This document shows, piece by piece, positions 1 through 6,761 of a stretch of DNA of 24,114 nt. The position numbers and the translations under genes were made by a program. The notes under the pieces were generated by a model. That model was not told the origin of the DNA and searched no databases. It saw only the letters and a program-made list of their open reading frames with translations. The first letter of the stretch is position 1. Each line of letters opens with the position of its first letter. This DNA is from a virus: the IMG/VR virus record IMGVR_UViG_3300035670_001222, positions 1-24,114 of that record. One strand, 5' to 3'.

Positions 1-496
<496 letters not shown>

Positions 497-515
497 AACT
501 ATATTTGATTTTTGT

Positions 516-1382
516 TTACGATTTGTGTGAATCTAATACTTTTTGTACTGATTCTTTTACTTCTTCCCATTTAACAGTACGGATACCACCTTCAGGTAAT
601 AATTCACCATATTGTACAGGATCAGGACGACCTAATTTAATAAACGCCTCTACACGCTCAACAGATGCTGCTGATTTGTAATCAGATAACCAAATATCAT
701 CTGTTAATTTAATTGGTTTGTATGATGTATTAGTACGTTTATATACTTCATCAAAATCAAAACCTAATGTGTTACATGCTGCTAAACCATCTTTTAAAAT
801 ACCGAATTTATCTGTATCAAGATATGGAGTATAATGGTAAACATACTCACTGTCCCAGTTGCCTACTTTAAATGCTTCAAAATCTTCATCTCTAAATTCT
901 TGTCTACAATCAGGATAAATTGCATGATCACCAGCATGAATACCCATTGCAATAGCAACATCTTGTTTTTCTCCTCTAGTAGCAATTGATAATGCTACTG
1001 CTTGGATTAATGAACTGAATATTTTATTACGGTTAGGTACAACTGTTTCTTTCATGTTGTCTTGTTCGTAATGTCCTTCAGGAACATCTTGTCCACCTTC
1101 TACTAATGCTGAATTTAGTAATTCAGATAAACCATCTAATTTAATAATTTGATGTGTAACCGGGTGCCATGAATAATTTTTGTCATTATCGAATGGAGGG
1201 TGATTTGCGCTCCAAACATCATTAATGTAATCTACCAATGCGGCTGCACGTTGTAATTCTACTTTGTGTTTTTGACCATAGTCAAAACCTAATGCTGTTA
1301 CTTTATAGCCTTTAGCTAATAGGTGTAACAATAATGAACTACTGTCCATACCACCTGATAATGATAAAACTGCTTGTTTCAT
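516..1382 (-). CDS. queC: QueC-like 7-cyano-7-deazaguanine (preQ0) synthase lacking the zinc cysteines
   Basis: QueC converts 7-carboxy-7-deazaguanine to preQ0 using ATP and ammonia. This 288-aa protein has the PP-loop SGGMDS at residues 9-14, then FDYGQKHKVEL, PNRN at 116-119, and the QueC signature HAGDHAIYPDCRQEF ending at residue 163. The C-terminal part is recognisable (KRTNTSYKPI near 215-224, VERVEAF at 241-247, PDPVQYGE at 253-260). At the places where the family has its four zinc-binding cysteines this protein has Ser, Tyr or Ala (TNTSY; DYKSAAS at 234-240). Only two cysteines exist in the whole protein (159 and 203). It sits below a terminator that closes the queD-dpdA unit and is followed by an HTH gene. 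The family call is firm; activity without zinc is not established. A role in DNA modification rather than tRNA queuosine is inferred from the nearby DpdA-like gene. Confidence 0.9.
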   Translation of the reverse strand: MKQAVLSLSGGMDSSSLLLHLLAKGYKVTALGFDYGQKHKVELQRAAALVDYINDVWSANHPPFDNDKNYSWHPVTHQIIKLDGLSELLNSALVEGGQDVPEGHYEQDNMKETVVPNRNKIFSSLIQAVALSIATRGEKQDVAIAMGIHAGDHAIYPDCRQEFRDEDFEAFKVGNWDSEYVYHYTPYLDTDKFGILKDGLAACNTLGFDFDEVYKRTNTSYKPIKLTDDIWLSDYKSAASVERVEAFIKLGRPDPVQYGELLPEGGIRTVKWEEVKESVQKVLDSHKS

Positions 1383-1423
1383 TTTAAATGAATTTGTTTA
1401 TTTGGGATTGTATTTATTTATTA

Positions 1424-1447
1424 AACGCTTACTCCCGTTTAAGCGTT
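1424..1447 (-). terminator. Rho-independent terminator after the 70-aa gene
   Basis: In the minus-strand RNA, AACGCTTA (1447-1440) pairs with TAAGCGTT (1431-1424), giving an 8-bp stem with an 8-nt loop. An A/U-rich tract (TTAATAAATAAATA) follows, which is weaker than a pure U-run. The upstream arm contains the stop codon of the 70-aa gene (1439-1441). It marks the likely end of the transcription unit that begins at the thioredoxin gene. Confidence 0.7.
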
Positions 1448-1651
1448 ATTGAATAATGCTTTAATTTTGAAAAACTGATCTAGAAATGGTTTTTCATAAG
1501 TAATAATAGTACCATTCTTATAAGGAGAATGAGCAACTACTTTAGTACTACGTTTTGCTTTTACAATTTTAGAAAAAGCATATACTTGTTTGCCCAAAGC
1601 AGAACCTGCTGGTTTGCCTAGATAATCATAAAGTGAAATCATTGTTTGCAT
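1439..1651 (-). CDS. Hypothetical 70-aa protein
   Basis: I do not recognise a characterised family. The protein is 70 aa, basic (many Lys and Arg around residues 25-40), and has no predicted signal peptide or membrane segment. It begins MQTMISLYDYLGKPAG; a second in-frame ATG at codon 4 is an alternative start. The C-terminal half (TIITYEKPFLDQFFKIKALF) looks like a small alpha/beta fold. It starts 5 nt after the stop of the DpdA-like gene and ends inside a terminator hairpin, so it is the last gene of that unit. Its position suggests, but does not show, a link to DNA modification. Confidence 0.6.
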   Translation of the reverse strand: MQTMISLYDYLGKPAGSALGKQVYAFSKIVKAKRSTKVVAHSPYKNGTIITYEKPFLDQFFKIKALFNNA

Positions 1652-1656
1652 AACTT

Positions 1657-2442
1657 TTATTTTATAAATTTTTTAAATTGTTGTACGTTGAAGGTAATAT
1701 CTTCAACTTGCCCACTCAAATCTTTTTCAAAATAATACTCTAGTTTTTCTTTTGGTTTCCATGTTAAACCACTATCAGTGTATCTTTGTCCTTCAGCACC
1801 AACTAAAATAGGATTAGACGTATCTACTGATTTAACAAATGTCCAATCTTTATATGACATAAATTCTTGTGGTAATGAACATCCTAGTAAATGGTGATAA
1901 TGTGACTTTCTAATAGTATTAGATGCAACTAGGCGTCTAATAAACTCCATTCTACCATACATTGCTGCTTTTAAATGATCCATTCCTTCATATTCTTTCT
2001 GGTATGCAATGCTTGAATGGTTAAAGGCAATATGAGTGTAACCTAAATCAACTAATGTTTGATATGTTGTAATTAATTCACCCATGTCACTACCTTGACA
2101 CACAGCCATTAAATTAACTCCTTCAGGCAAATTTGGTTTATGATTAATCATCCAACTTTTAGCATTAACTAATGTTGTTGTAGCATCATTCCAAGCATCA
2201 GGAACAATAAATACATCAGGACGAACTAAATTAATTTTTTCTAATAAGTCTTCTGTGGTATGAACTACACCCTCGAAAAGACCATTATCCATGATAATGA
2301 AACGTTTATCTAAACGTGATTTTTGAAAAAATATTCTATATTGGTCATAATGATCAATTAGATGTGGTAAACAATAATCGTAATCGTTCCACTTATATGC
2401 ATGGTGCATCAATGCTAAAGGCAACTCATGACTAATCTTCAT
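1657..2442 (-). CDS. dpdA: TGT/DpdA-like 7-deazaguanine DNA transglycosylase, compact form
   Basis: The protein (261 aa) carries the landmarks of the tRNA-guanine transglycosylase superfamily. These are FIIMDNGLFEG at 48-58 (cf. DSGGFQ in TGT; Asp52 would be the base-binding or acid residue), VPDAWND at 80-86, AVCQG at 113-117 (cf. the VQGG loop), HHLLGCSLPQEF at 183-194, and FVKSVDTSNP at 202-211, where Asp207 is in the place of the catalytic nucleophile. The TGT zinc site (CxCxxC plus His) is absent. Phage DpdA relatives exchange guanine in DNA for preQ0 or a derivative, protecting against restriction. At 261 aa it is much shorter than classical TGT. It overlaps the stop of the 95-aa gene by 11 nt and lies near queD and queC, which supports a DNA-modification role. 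The superfamily call is firm; subtype and substrate are inference. Confidence 0.8.
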   Translation of the reverse strand: MKISHELPLALMHHAYKWNDYDYCLPHLIDHYDQYRIFFQKSRLDKRFIIMDNGLFEGVVHTTEDLLEKINLVRPDVFIVPDAWNDATTTLVNAKSWMINHKPNLPEGVNLMAVCQGSDMGELITTYQTLVDLGYTHIAFNHSSIAYQKEYEGMDHLKAAMYGRMEFIRRLVASNTIRKSHYHHLLGCSLPQEFMSYKDWTFVKSVDTSNPILVGAEGQRYTDSGLTWKPKEKLEYYFEKDLSGQVEDITFNVQQFKKFIK

Positions 2443-2719
2443 AATGTTCTAATTTTTTCTTTAATTTATCGATTCTAATTTGACAATACCACTTTCCTAT
2501 CCAGCTACTTGCATTTTTATAATTTTCCTCCCAGTTCCTAATTTCTTTTCGAATTGGATTATTATATTTTTCAAGTATATCGATATCGTAATAGCTGTTG
2601 TTTTCTAACATAGCCTCTTCCCAATACCCTTCAGTATAGTGGGGGATTTGTTGTTCTTGTTTTTCACGAAGAACTTTGCGACGTGCTTTTTCTAGACTTT
2701 TCAGACACTTTTTACTCAT
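2432..2719 (-). CDS. Hypothetical 95-aa charged protein between queD and dpdA
   Basis: No family is recognised. The protein is strongly charged, with a basic N-terminus (MSKKCLKSLEKARRKVLREK), a Tyr/Glu-rich middle (YTEGYWEEAM, YYDIDILEKY) and a Lys-rich end (IDKLKKKLEHYED). It looks mostly helical with no membrane segment. Its ATG overlaps the queD stop by 8 nt, and its stop overlaps the dpdA start by 11 nt, so the three genes are probably translationally coupled. This makes it a candidate partner of the 7-deazaguanine enzymes, but nothing in its sequence proves that. Confidence 0.6.
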   Translation of the reverse strand: MSKKCLKSLEKARRKVLREKQEQQIPHYTEGYWEEAMLENNSYYDIDILEKYNNPIRKEIRNWEENYKNASSWIGKWYCQIRIDKLKKKLEHYED

Positions 2720-3173
2720 ATATAGCGGTGTTTTTGCTGTGTTCCATAAATTCTACTCTTGTAACACTAACTCTACCACTAGTTTCTTCTTGAACAAATG
2801 TGTTTAATTTTTCAAAAATATATTTTGCAAATTGTTCTGCACCAACTGCTGGTAATATTCTCAGTTGGATAATACCTAGATCACTCATTGTTTTGAAACC
2901 TCCCAATGCAGGATCATCTTCAGCTATGATTGTAGTATGATCAAACATGTAGTCCATCCATTCTTTAGGATTTTTACCATCAATATTTCCTTTAGCACGT
3001 TTCATACCACCAAAATCCCAAACCCAATTACGCTCATCTAATTCACCCTCAAACCACACTCTAAATGATACTCCATAACCATGGAGAAATCTACAATGAG
3101 TACCTTCTGCTTTCCACTGACGGAATACTGTGCTGAAACCGTCAAACAACTTTGTTGATTGAAACTTTGCCAT
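2712..3173 (-). CDS. queD: QueD-like 6-carboxytetrahydropterin / 6-pyruvoyltetrahydropterin synthase
   Basis: QueD makes 6-carboxy-5,6,7,8-tetrahydropterin from dihydroneopterin triphosphate, an early step to preQ0. This 153-aa protein shows the family frame: Cys27 in THCRFLHGYG (catalytic Cys position), WDFGGMKRA at 52-60, the FDH motif (Asp78-His79), the GAEQFAKYI helix with Glu113 (pterin-binding Glu), and VEFMEHSKNTAIY at the end with Glu144. Two of the three usual zinc histidines appear changed: the first (FxAAH) region reads FSTVFRQW, and HGH reads HGY (His31, Tyr33). The ATG at 3171-3173 is one base from the upstream stop, and the gene overlaps the next one. The fold is confident, but the exact reaction is less so, because the PTPS family also includes pterin enzymes of other pathways. 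Confidence 0.82.
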   Translation of the reverse strand: MAKFQSTKLFDGFSTVFRQWKAEGTHCRFLHGYGVSFRVWFEGELDERNWVWDFGGMKRAKGNIDGKNPKEWMDYMFDHTTIIAEDDPALGGFKTMSDLGIIQLRILPAVGAEQFAKYIFEKLNTFVQEETSGRVSVTRVEFMEHSKNTAIYE

Positions 3174-3174
3174 A

Positions 3175-3393
3175 TTAATTATCTTTTTTTACTGTGATGT
3201 TTGATCTGAATAGAATTCCTGCCATTAGATTTAATCCACATGCTTCCCAGAAACCAATATATCTAACTCCAAAAATACTTGGCATTAGGTGATTCCATAA
3301 AAATTGTAAAGGTAATCCAAATAGTAAGGCAGCCAAAGCTAGTAACCCTACAAGATAAGCTGCTTGTTCGATTGGTTTCATGTTATTATTCAT
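3175..3393 (-). CDS. Small membrane protein (two hydrophobic segments)
   Basis: The product is 72 aa. A first hydrophobic helix spans about residues 10-31 (AAYLVGLLALAALLFGLP) and a second, weaker one about 46-63 (GFWEACGLNLMAGILF). The polar C-terminal tail ends KKDN. The pattern WNHLMPSIFG followed by FWEACGLN resembles small inner-membrane proteins seen in many bacteria and phages; I know no assigned function. An internal ATG at codon 5 is an alternative start. The start overlaps the preceding stop by 8 nt. A holin role is possible from size alone, but there is no lysis gene next to it. Confidence 0.6.
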   Translation of the reverse strand: MNNNMKPIEQAAYLVGLLALAALLFGLPLQFLWNHLMPSIFGVRYIGFWEACGLNLMAGILFRSNITVKKDN

Positions 3394-3589
3394 TTTCTGT
3401 TTCTTCGTTATTTAATTCGTCTAATTCGGCTTGACTTACTATTTTCCAATTCTTATCATCGTCAATAATAGTATAAACTTGATCCATTATCTCTTCTAGT
3501 TCTTTATTTAGTAGAGTAACATCAATGTCTTCCTCAGTTAACTGAATTTGGATTTGTTCTGCTCTATTTAGTAATTCTATTAAGTTCAT
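3386..3589 (-). CDS. Hypothetical acidic 67-aa protein
   Basis: The protein is small, acidic and probably helical (EELNRAEQ-like heptad feel at the N-terminus, Asp/Glu-rich throughout, ending NNEETENE). No family is recognised. Its ATG overlaps the TGA of the DUF5522-like gene (ATGA), and its stop overlaps the start of the membrane-protein gene, so it is translationally coupled on both sides within the nrd-que unit. Confidence 0.55.
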   Translation of the reverse strand: MNLIELLNRAEQIQIQLTEEDIDVTLLNKELEEIMDQVYTIIDDDKNWKIVSQAELDELNNEETENE

Positions 3590-3786
3590 TTTTTCTTATT
3601 TGGAGTAAATTTAAGTAATTCTTCTGACAGAACCACTCTTCCCTTGGTATTTCTTGGTTCATAGGGGCAATGTCTGCAGTGGTCACCACAGCAACTACCT
3701 CTATTAATATGGAAGAGCGCAGTGAAAATCACGCGCTCACCTTCCACATAATAGTCAACTCCGTTTTTTAATTGTCTATCCTTCAC
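3586..3786 (-). CDS. DUF5522-like Cys-rich small protein
   Basis: This 66-aa protein has LKNGVDYYVEGERVIFTA followed by GSCCGDHCRHCPY (Cys32, 33, 37, 40), which matches my memory of the DUF5522 family, common in Bacteroidetes chromosomes. The cluster of four cysteines and a His suggests a metal or iron-sulfur site, but the family function is unknown. The chosen start is a GTG at 3784-3786 that overlaps the nrdA stop; conserved residues begin right after it and no nearer ATG exists. The gene is placed directly after nrdA, which may point to a redox or metal role around the reductase; this is inference. It is also one of the better hints about the host phylum. Confidence 0.72.
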   Translation of the reverse strand: MKDRQLKNGVDYYVEGERVIFTALFHINRGSCCGDHCRHCPYEPRNTKGRVVLSEELLKFTPNKKK

Positions 3787-5500
3787 AAGATATACATTCA
3801 GATAAACGTTGTAGGTTGTCTCCTCTCAATACTGATTCAGTACGTAAATAGTATAATGTTTTAATACCTAATTTATGTGCTTCTTTATGTACTTGGGATA
3901 TCCATTTTGGAGTATCATTTGGATCAAAACATAAATTTAATGAAATTGCTTGATCAATATATTGTTGTCTAATAGCGTTTTGTTTTACTATTTCTAACTG
4001 ATTAATTTCCTTAAATGTTAAGAATACTGATTTTTCTTCATCAGTTAAAATATAACTAGGAACATTAATTACTGATCCTTGATCTTTTAAAATTTGATCC
4101 CAAACACTATCAATATTGTATCCCTTTTTATCTAGTAATTCTTCTAGAATTTTATTTCGTTTAATGAATACGCCTTTTGCTGTTTTAAGGTTATATACAT
4201 TCGCGGGGATTGGTTCAATTGATGGTGATACTCCACCTGAAATATGAGCATTTGATACCGTTGGTGCAATTGCTAAATGGTGGGAATGTCTTAATCCAGT
4301 ACCTTTACACCATTCTGGTTCTCCATATACTTCGGCTTGATCACGAGATGCTTTTAGAGTTTCTGTTTGAATAAATTCAGATATAATTCTAGTTAATGCT
4401 GATGATTGGATGCTAGCAAATGGTAATCCTTTTGATTGCAATAATGTATGCCATCCTAAAACACCAATTCCAATTGCTCTACCTTTAGTAGCAGAACGAA
4501 CTGTGTTTTCCATAAATTTGATATTCTTAGCTCTATCAATAAATTCTTGTAATACACCTTCTAAGAACCAACATGCTACTTCTGGTAATGTCATACCATT
4601 ATCAAATTTATAGTCTTTCCATTCGTCCCAACGTGCTAAATTCAATGATGATAAACAACAAATAAATGAATGTAATTCGTCTGTGTATAATGAAATCTCA
4701 CTACAAATATTTGTCATTGATACATGAAGGTTTAATTTCTTATATCCTTCAGGATTCACATTATTCACATTATCTTCAAACATGATATAAGGTTCACCAG
4801 TTTCAAGACGTGTTTTTAATATTTCACCCCACAAACGCATAGAACGTTCATCTTTATTTTCTAATTTATCCATAAATGTGTCATCAACAACAACACATTG
4901 GTGTAAATTTAAACATTGGCGATTAACATCACCTTTTGGTCTACGGATTTGTAAGAATTCTTCAATATCAGGGTGGTTAATGCTTAGATTAACCGATGCT
5001 GCACCTCTTCTAACTGATCCTTGATTTGTAGCAAGAATAGTTGAATCATAAATTTTACACCAAGGCACTACACCTTCAGATACACCATTATCTCTAATAG
5101 ATTTACCTCTACCTCTGATACGAGATACTCCAATACCAACTCCACCACCTTGAGATGATAATCTCATTAGTTCTGAATTTGCGTCTGCAATACCCTCAAT
5201 TGAATCACCAACGTCAATACCAAAACATGAAATAGGCATTCCACGTTCAGTACCTAAATTTGACAATACTGGAGATGCTAAACATAACCAGTTTTTTACT
5301 ATTGCTTCGTAGAATATTGGTTGTAAATCTTTACGTCTTAATCTACGTGAAGATGCTTTACTTACTCTTTTAAATGCGCCAAATACATCTTCATCAGGCA
5401 TTAAATACCCTTTAGAAATCATACTTAATGCTATTTCATCCATCCAAGAAGGAAAATCTTTACCTTTAACCCAGGTACTGGTGTCTACTTGTATACTCAT
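3776..5500 (-). CDS. nrdA: Ribonucleotide reductase class I alpha subunit, compact
   Basis: NrdA reduces ribonucleoside diphosphates to deoxy forms with a radical delivered from NrdB. The ATG at 5498-5500 is preferred (574 aa). A TTG 30 nt upstream would overlap nrdB, whereas the ATG follows the nrdB stop by 14 nt. Catalytic features are visible: Cys92 in SCFG, Asn264-Cys266-Glu268 in TNICSE, Cys281/282 in the CCLSSLN motif, the radical-path pair Tyr550-Tyr551 in TLYYLRTES, and the C-terminal shuttle pair Cys569/Cys572 (CISC). The protein starts close to the catalytic barrel and lacks the N-terminal ATP cone, so dATP feedback inhibition is probably absent. It is shorter than typical NrdA/NrdE (700 or more). 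It sits with nrdB and thioredoxin in one unit. Confidence 0.93.
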   Translation of the reverse strand: MSIQVDTSTWVKGKDFPSWMDEIALSMISKGYLMPDEDVFGAFKRVSKASSRRLRRKDLQPIFYEAIVKNWLCLASPVLSNLGTERGMPISCFGIDVGDSIEGIADANSELMRLSSQGGGVGIGVSRIRGRGKSIRDNGVSEGVVPWCKIYDSTILATNQGSVRRGAASVNLSINHPDIEEFLQIRRPKGDVNRQCLNLHQCVVVDDTFMDKLENKDERSMRLWGEILKTRLETGEPYIMFEDNVNNVNPEGYKKLNLHVSMTNICSEISLYTDELHSFICCLSSLNLARWDEWKDYKFDNGMTLPEVACWFLEGVLQEFIDRAKNIKFMENTVRSATKGRAIGIGVLGWHTLLQSKGLPFASIQSSALTRIISEFIQTETLKASRDQAEVYGEPEWCKGTGLRHSHHLAIAPTVSNAHISGGVSPSIEPIPANVYNLKTAKGVFIKRNKILEELLDKKGYNIDSVWDQILKDQGSVINVPSYILTDEEKSVFLTFKEINQLEIVKQNAIRQQYIDQAISLNLCFDPNDTPKWISQVHKEAHKLGIKTLYYLRTESVLRGDNLQRLSECISCEG

Positions 5501-5514
5501 CTTATAATTTAATT

Positions 5515-6465
5515 TTAAAGGTCTGACCAATCTGCGTTTGACTTTGAATAACTAGTCACGCGTCCTGCAAAGAAATCTTGGTGGGTTTTTCCACTTGTTA
5601 AATGTCCAAACCATTCCATTTGTTTTAATAGGTTAGGATCAATATCATTAAAAATACCATTATAACCTAATTCAACCATTTTCTCATTTGCTCTTGCTTT
5701 GATAAATGTTTTTAATTGAGGAATATTTAATCCTTCAATATCTCCCATTTCAAATGCTTTATCAATAAAATCAAATTCTAATTGAACAGATAATCGACAA
5801 GCTTCTGCTACAGATGAACGCATTTCTACTGTATCTAATTCAGGTTGTTCTTCTAATAATTTTCTAAATAACCAACACCCTGCTTTTGAATGTAATGACT
5901 CATCTCTAACACTCCACTCTACAATTTGACCTGTTCCCTTCATTAAATTTCTTAATTGAAAAGACATTAATATAGCAAATGAAGAAAACAAATTAACGCC
6001 TTCAGTAAATGCTGAGAATATAGCTAATGATAATGCTTTTTCTCTAATGTTATCACCAGGTACTTCAATCAAACGATCAATTTTTGCTTTTGATGTTTCA
6101 TCTTCTAAAAATGCCTGGAAATCATCTAATCCTAATTCTTCATTTAATCGAGCATAAGCTTCAGCGTGGATGCTTTCAAAATCAGCAAACACACGAGCCA
6201 TAGCTTGGATTTCTGGTTTTGGGAACCATAATGATACTTTGGTAGACCAATAATCATTAACGTGTACTTCTGTTTGAGCGAATGATTTTAAAATATTTCC
6301 TATCAAATTCTTTTCTGAATCTGTTAGTTTTAATTTCCAATCGTTTAGATCAGAAGCTAAAGGTACTTCATCAGCTAACCAATGCACTCTATGTTGGTCT
6401 TTATAGAAGTTGAATGCTTCTTGGTATTCAAATGGTTTGTAGAAAATACGTGGTTCCGTTATCAT
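5515..6465 (-). CDS. nrdB: Ribonucleotide reductase class I beta subunit
   Basis: NrdB holds the di-iron site and tyrosyl radical that start catalysis in NrdA. The 316-aa product has all expected ligands in the right order: Glu66 (AQTEVHVNDYW), Glu97 and His100 in FESIHAEAY with radical Tyr104, Glu155 (FTEGVNLF), and Glu189 with His192 in RDESLH. The gene overlaps the thioredoxin stop by 4 nt and is followed by nrdA. The C-terminal tail (SNADWSDL) would be the part that docks on NrdA. Length is slightly short of the roughly 320-390 aa norm, with nothing essential missing. Confidence 0.95.
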   Translation of the reverse strand: MITEPRIFYKPFEYQEAFNFYKDQHRVHWLADEVPLASDLNDWKLKLTDSEKNLIGNILKSFAQTEVHVNDYWSTKVSLWFPKPEIQAMARVFADFESIHAEAYARLNEELGLDDFQAFLEDETSKAKIDRLIEVPGDNIREKALSLAIFSAFTEGVNLFSSFAILMSFQLRNLMKGTGQIVEWSVRDESLHSKAGCWLFRKLLEEQPELDTVEMRSSVAEACRLSVQLEFDFIDKAFEMGDIEGLNIPQLKTFIKARANEKMVELGYNGIFNDIDPNLLKQMEWFGHLTSGKTHQDFFAGRVTSYSKSNADWSDL

Positions 6466-6722
6466 TTTAATGAATTTAATAAGTTAACTAATGTTGGTTT
6501 TGATTGCATACCCAAGGTACGCTTTACTTCTTGCCCATCAACCTCTATTACTAAAGTAGGAACTGAACGAATATTATATTTTAATGCTGCATCAGGGTTA
6601 CTGTCTACATCTATTGTTTCGAAATTAACATCAGTTAATTCTGATTTGATTTGTTCCATTAAAGGAGCAAGTTGCTTACATGGGCCGCACCAGGCAGCCG
6701 TGAACCTTTTTACCGTTACCAT
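6462..6722 (-). CDS. Thioredoxin
   Basis: This 86-aa protein has a full thioredoxin core. The active site AAWCGPCKQLAP places Cys12 and Cys15. A VDSNPD strand follows, and the cis-proline motif is RSVPTLV. It is short because the N-terminal strand and helix before the active site are reduced, as in many phage thioredoxins and glutaredoxin-like NrdH/NrdC proteins. It probably re-reduces the C-terminal cysteine pair of NrdA, whose gene is two positions downstream. It is the first gene after an ATATTTAT box at 6742-6749 and overlaps the nrdB start, so it opens the nrd-que transcription unit. Confidence 0.93.
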   Translation of the reverse strand: MVTVKRFTAAWCGPCKQLAPLMEQIKSELTDVNFETIDVDSNPDAALKYNIRSVPTLVIEVDGQEVKRTLGMQSKPTLVNLLNSLK

Positions 6723-6740
6723 AATTTTTATTGTTGTAGT

Positions 6741-6750
6741 TATAAATATA
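6741..6750 (-). promoter_or_regulatory. ATATTTAT box upstream of thioredoxin (candidate phage promoter)
   Basis: On the minus strand the sequence TATATTTATA lies 19 nt (core to ATG) before the thioredoxin start. The same 8-base core occurs at similar distance before four tail genes. It overlaps one half of a perfect 14-bp palindrome (6748-6761). Promoter function is inferred from the shared position only. Confidence 0.45.
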
Positions 6751-6761
6751 GTATATACTAT
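6748..6761. repeat. Perfect 14-bp palindrome at the helicase/thioredoxin junction
   Basis: ATAGTATATACTAT is identical on both strands. It covers the helicase stop codon (6758-6760) and abuts the ATATTTAT box. It could be an operator for a dimeric regulator; it is also a simple A/T-rich palindrome that could arise by chance. Confidence 0.4.

Noticed and set aside
1411-1422. AATAAATAAATA tract between the terminator and queC as a promoter
   Set aside because: It lacks the ATATTTAT core in the shared orientation. It is more simply the tail of the terminator, though some promoter must serve queC.
5501-5530. Upstream TTG start for nrdA (10 more residues)
   Set aside because: It overlaps the nrdB stop. 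The ATG at 5500 lies just after it, with an A/T-rich leader like its neighbours.
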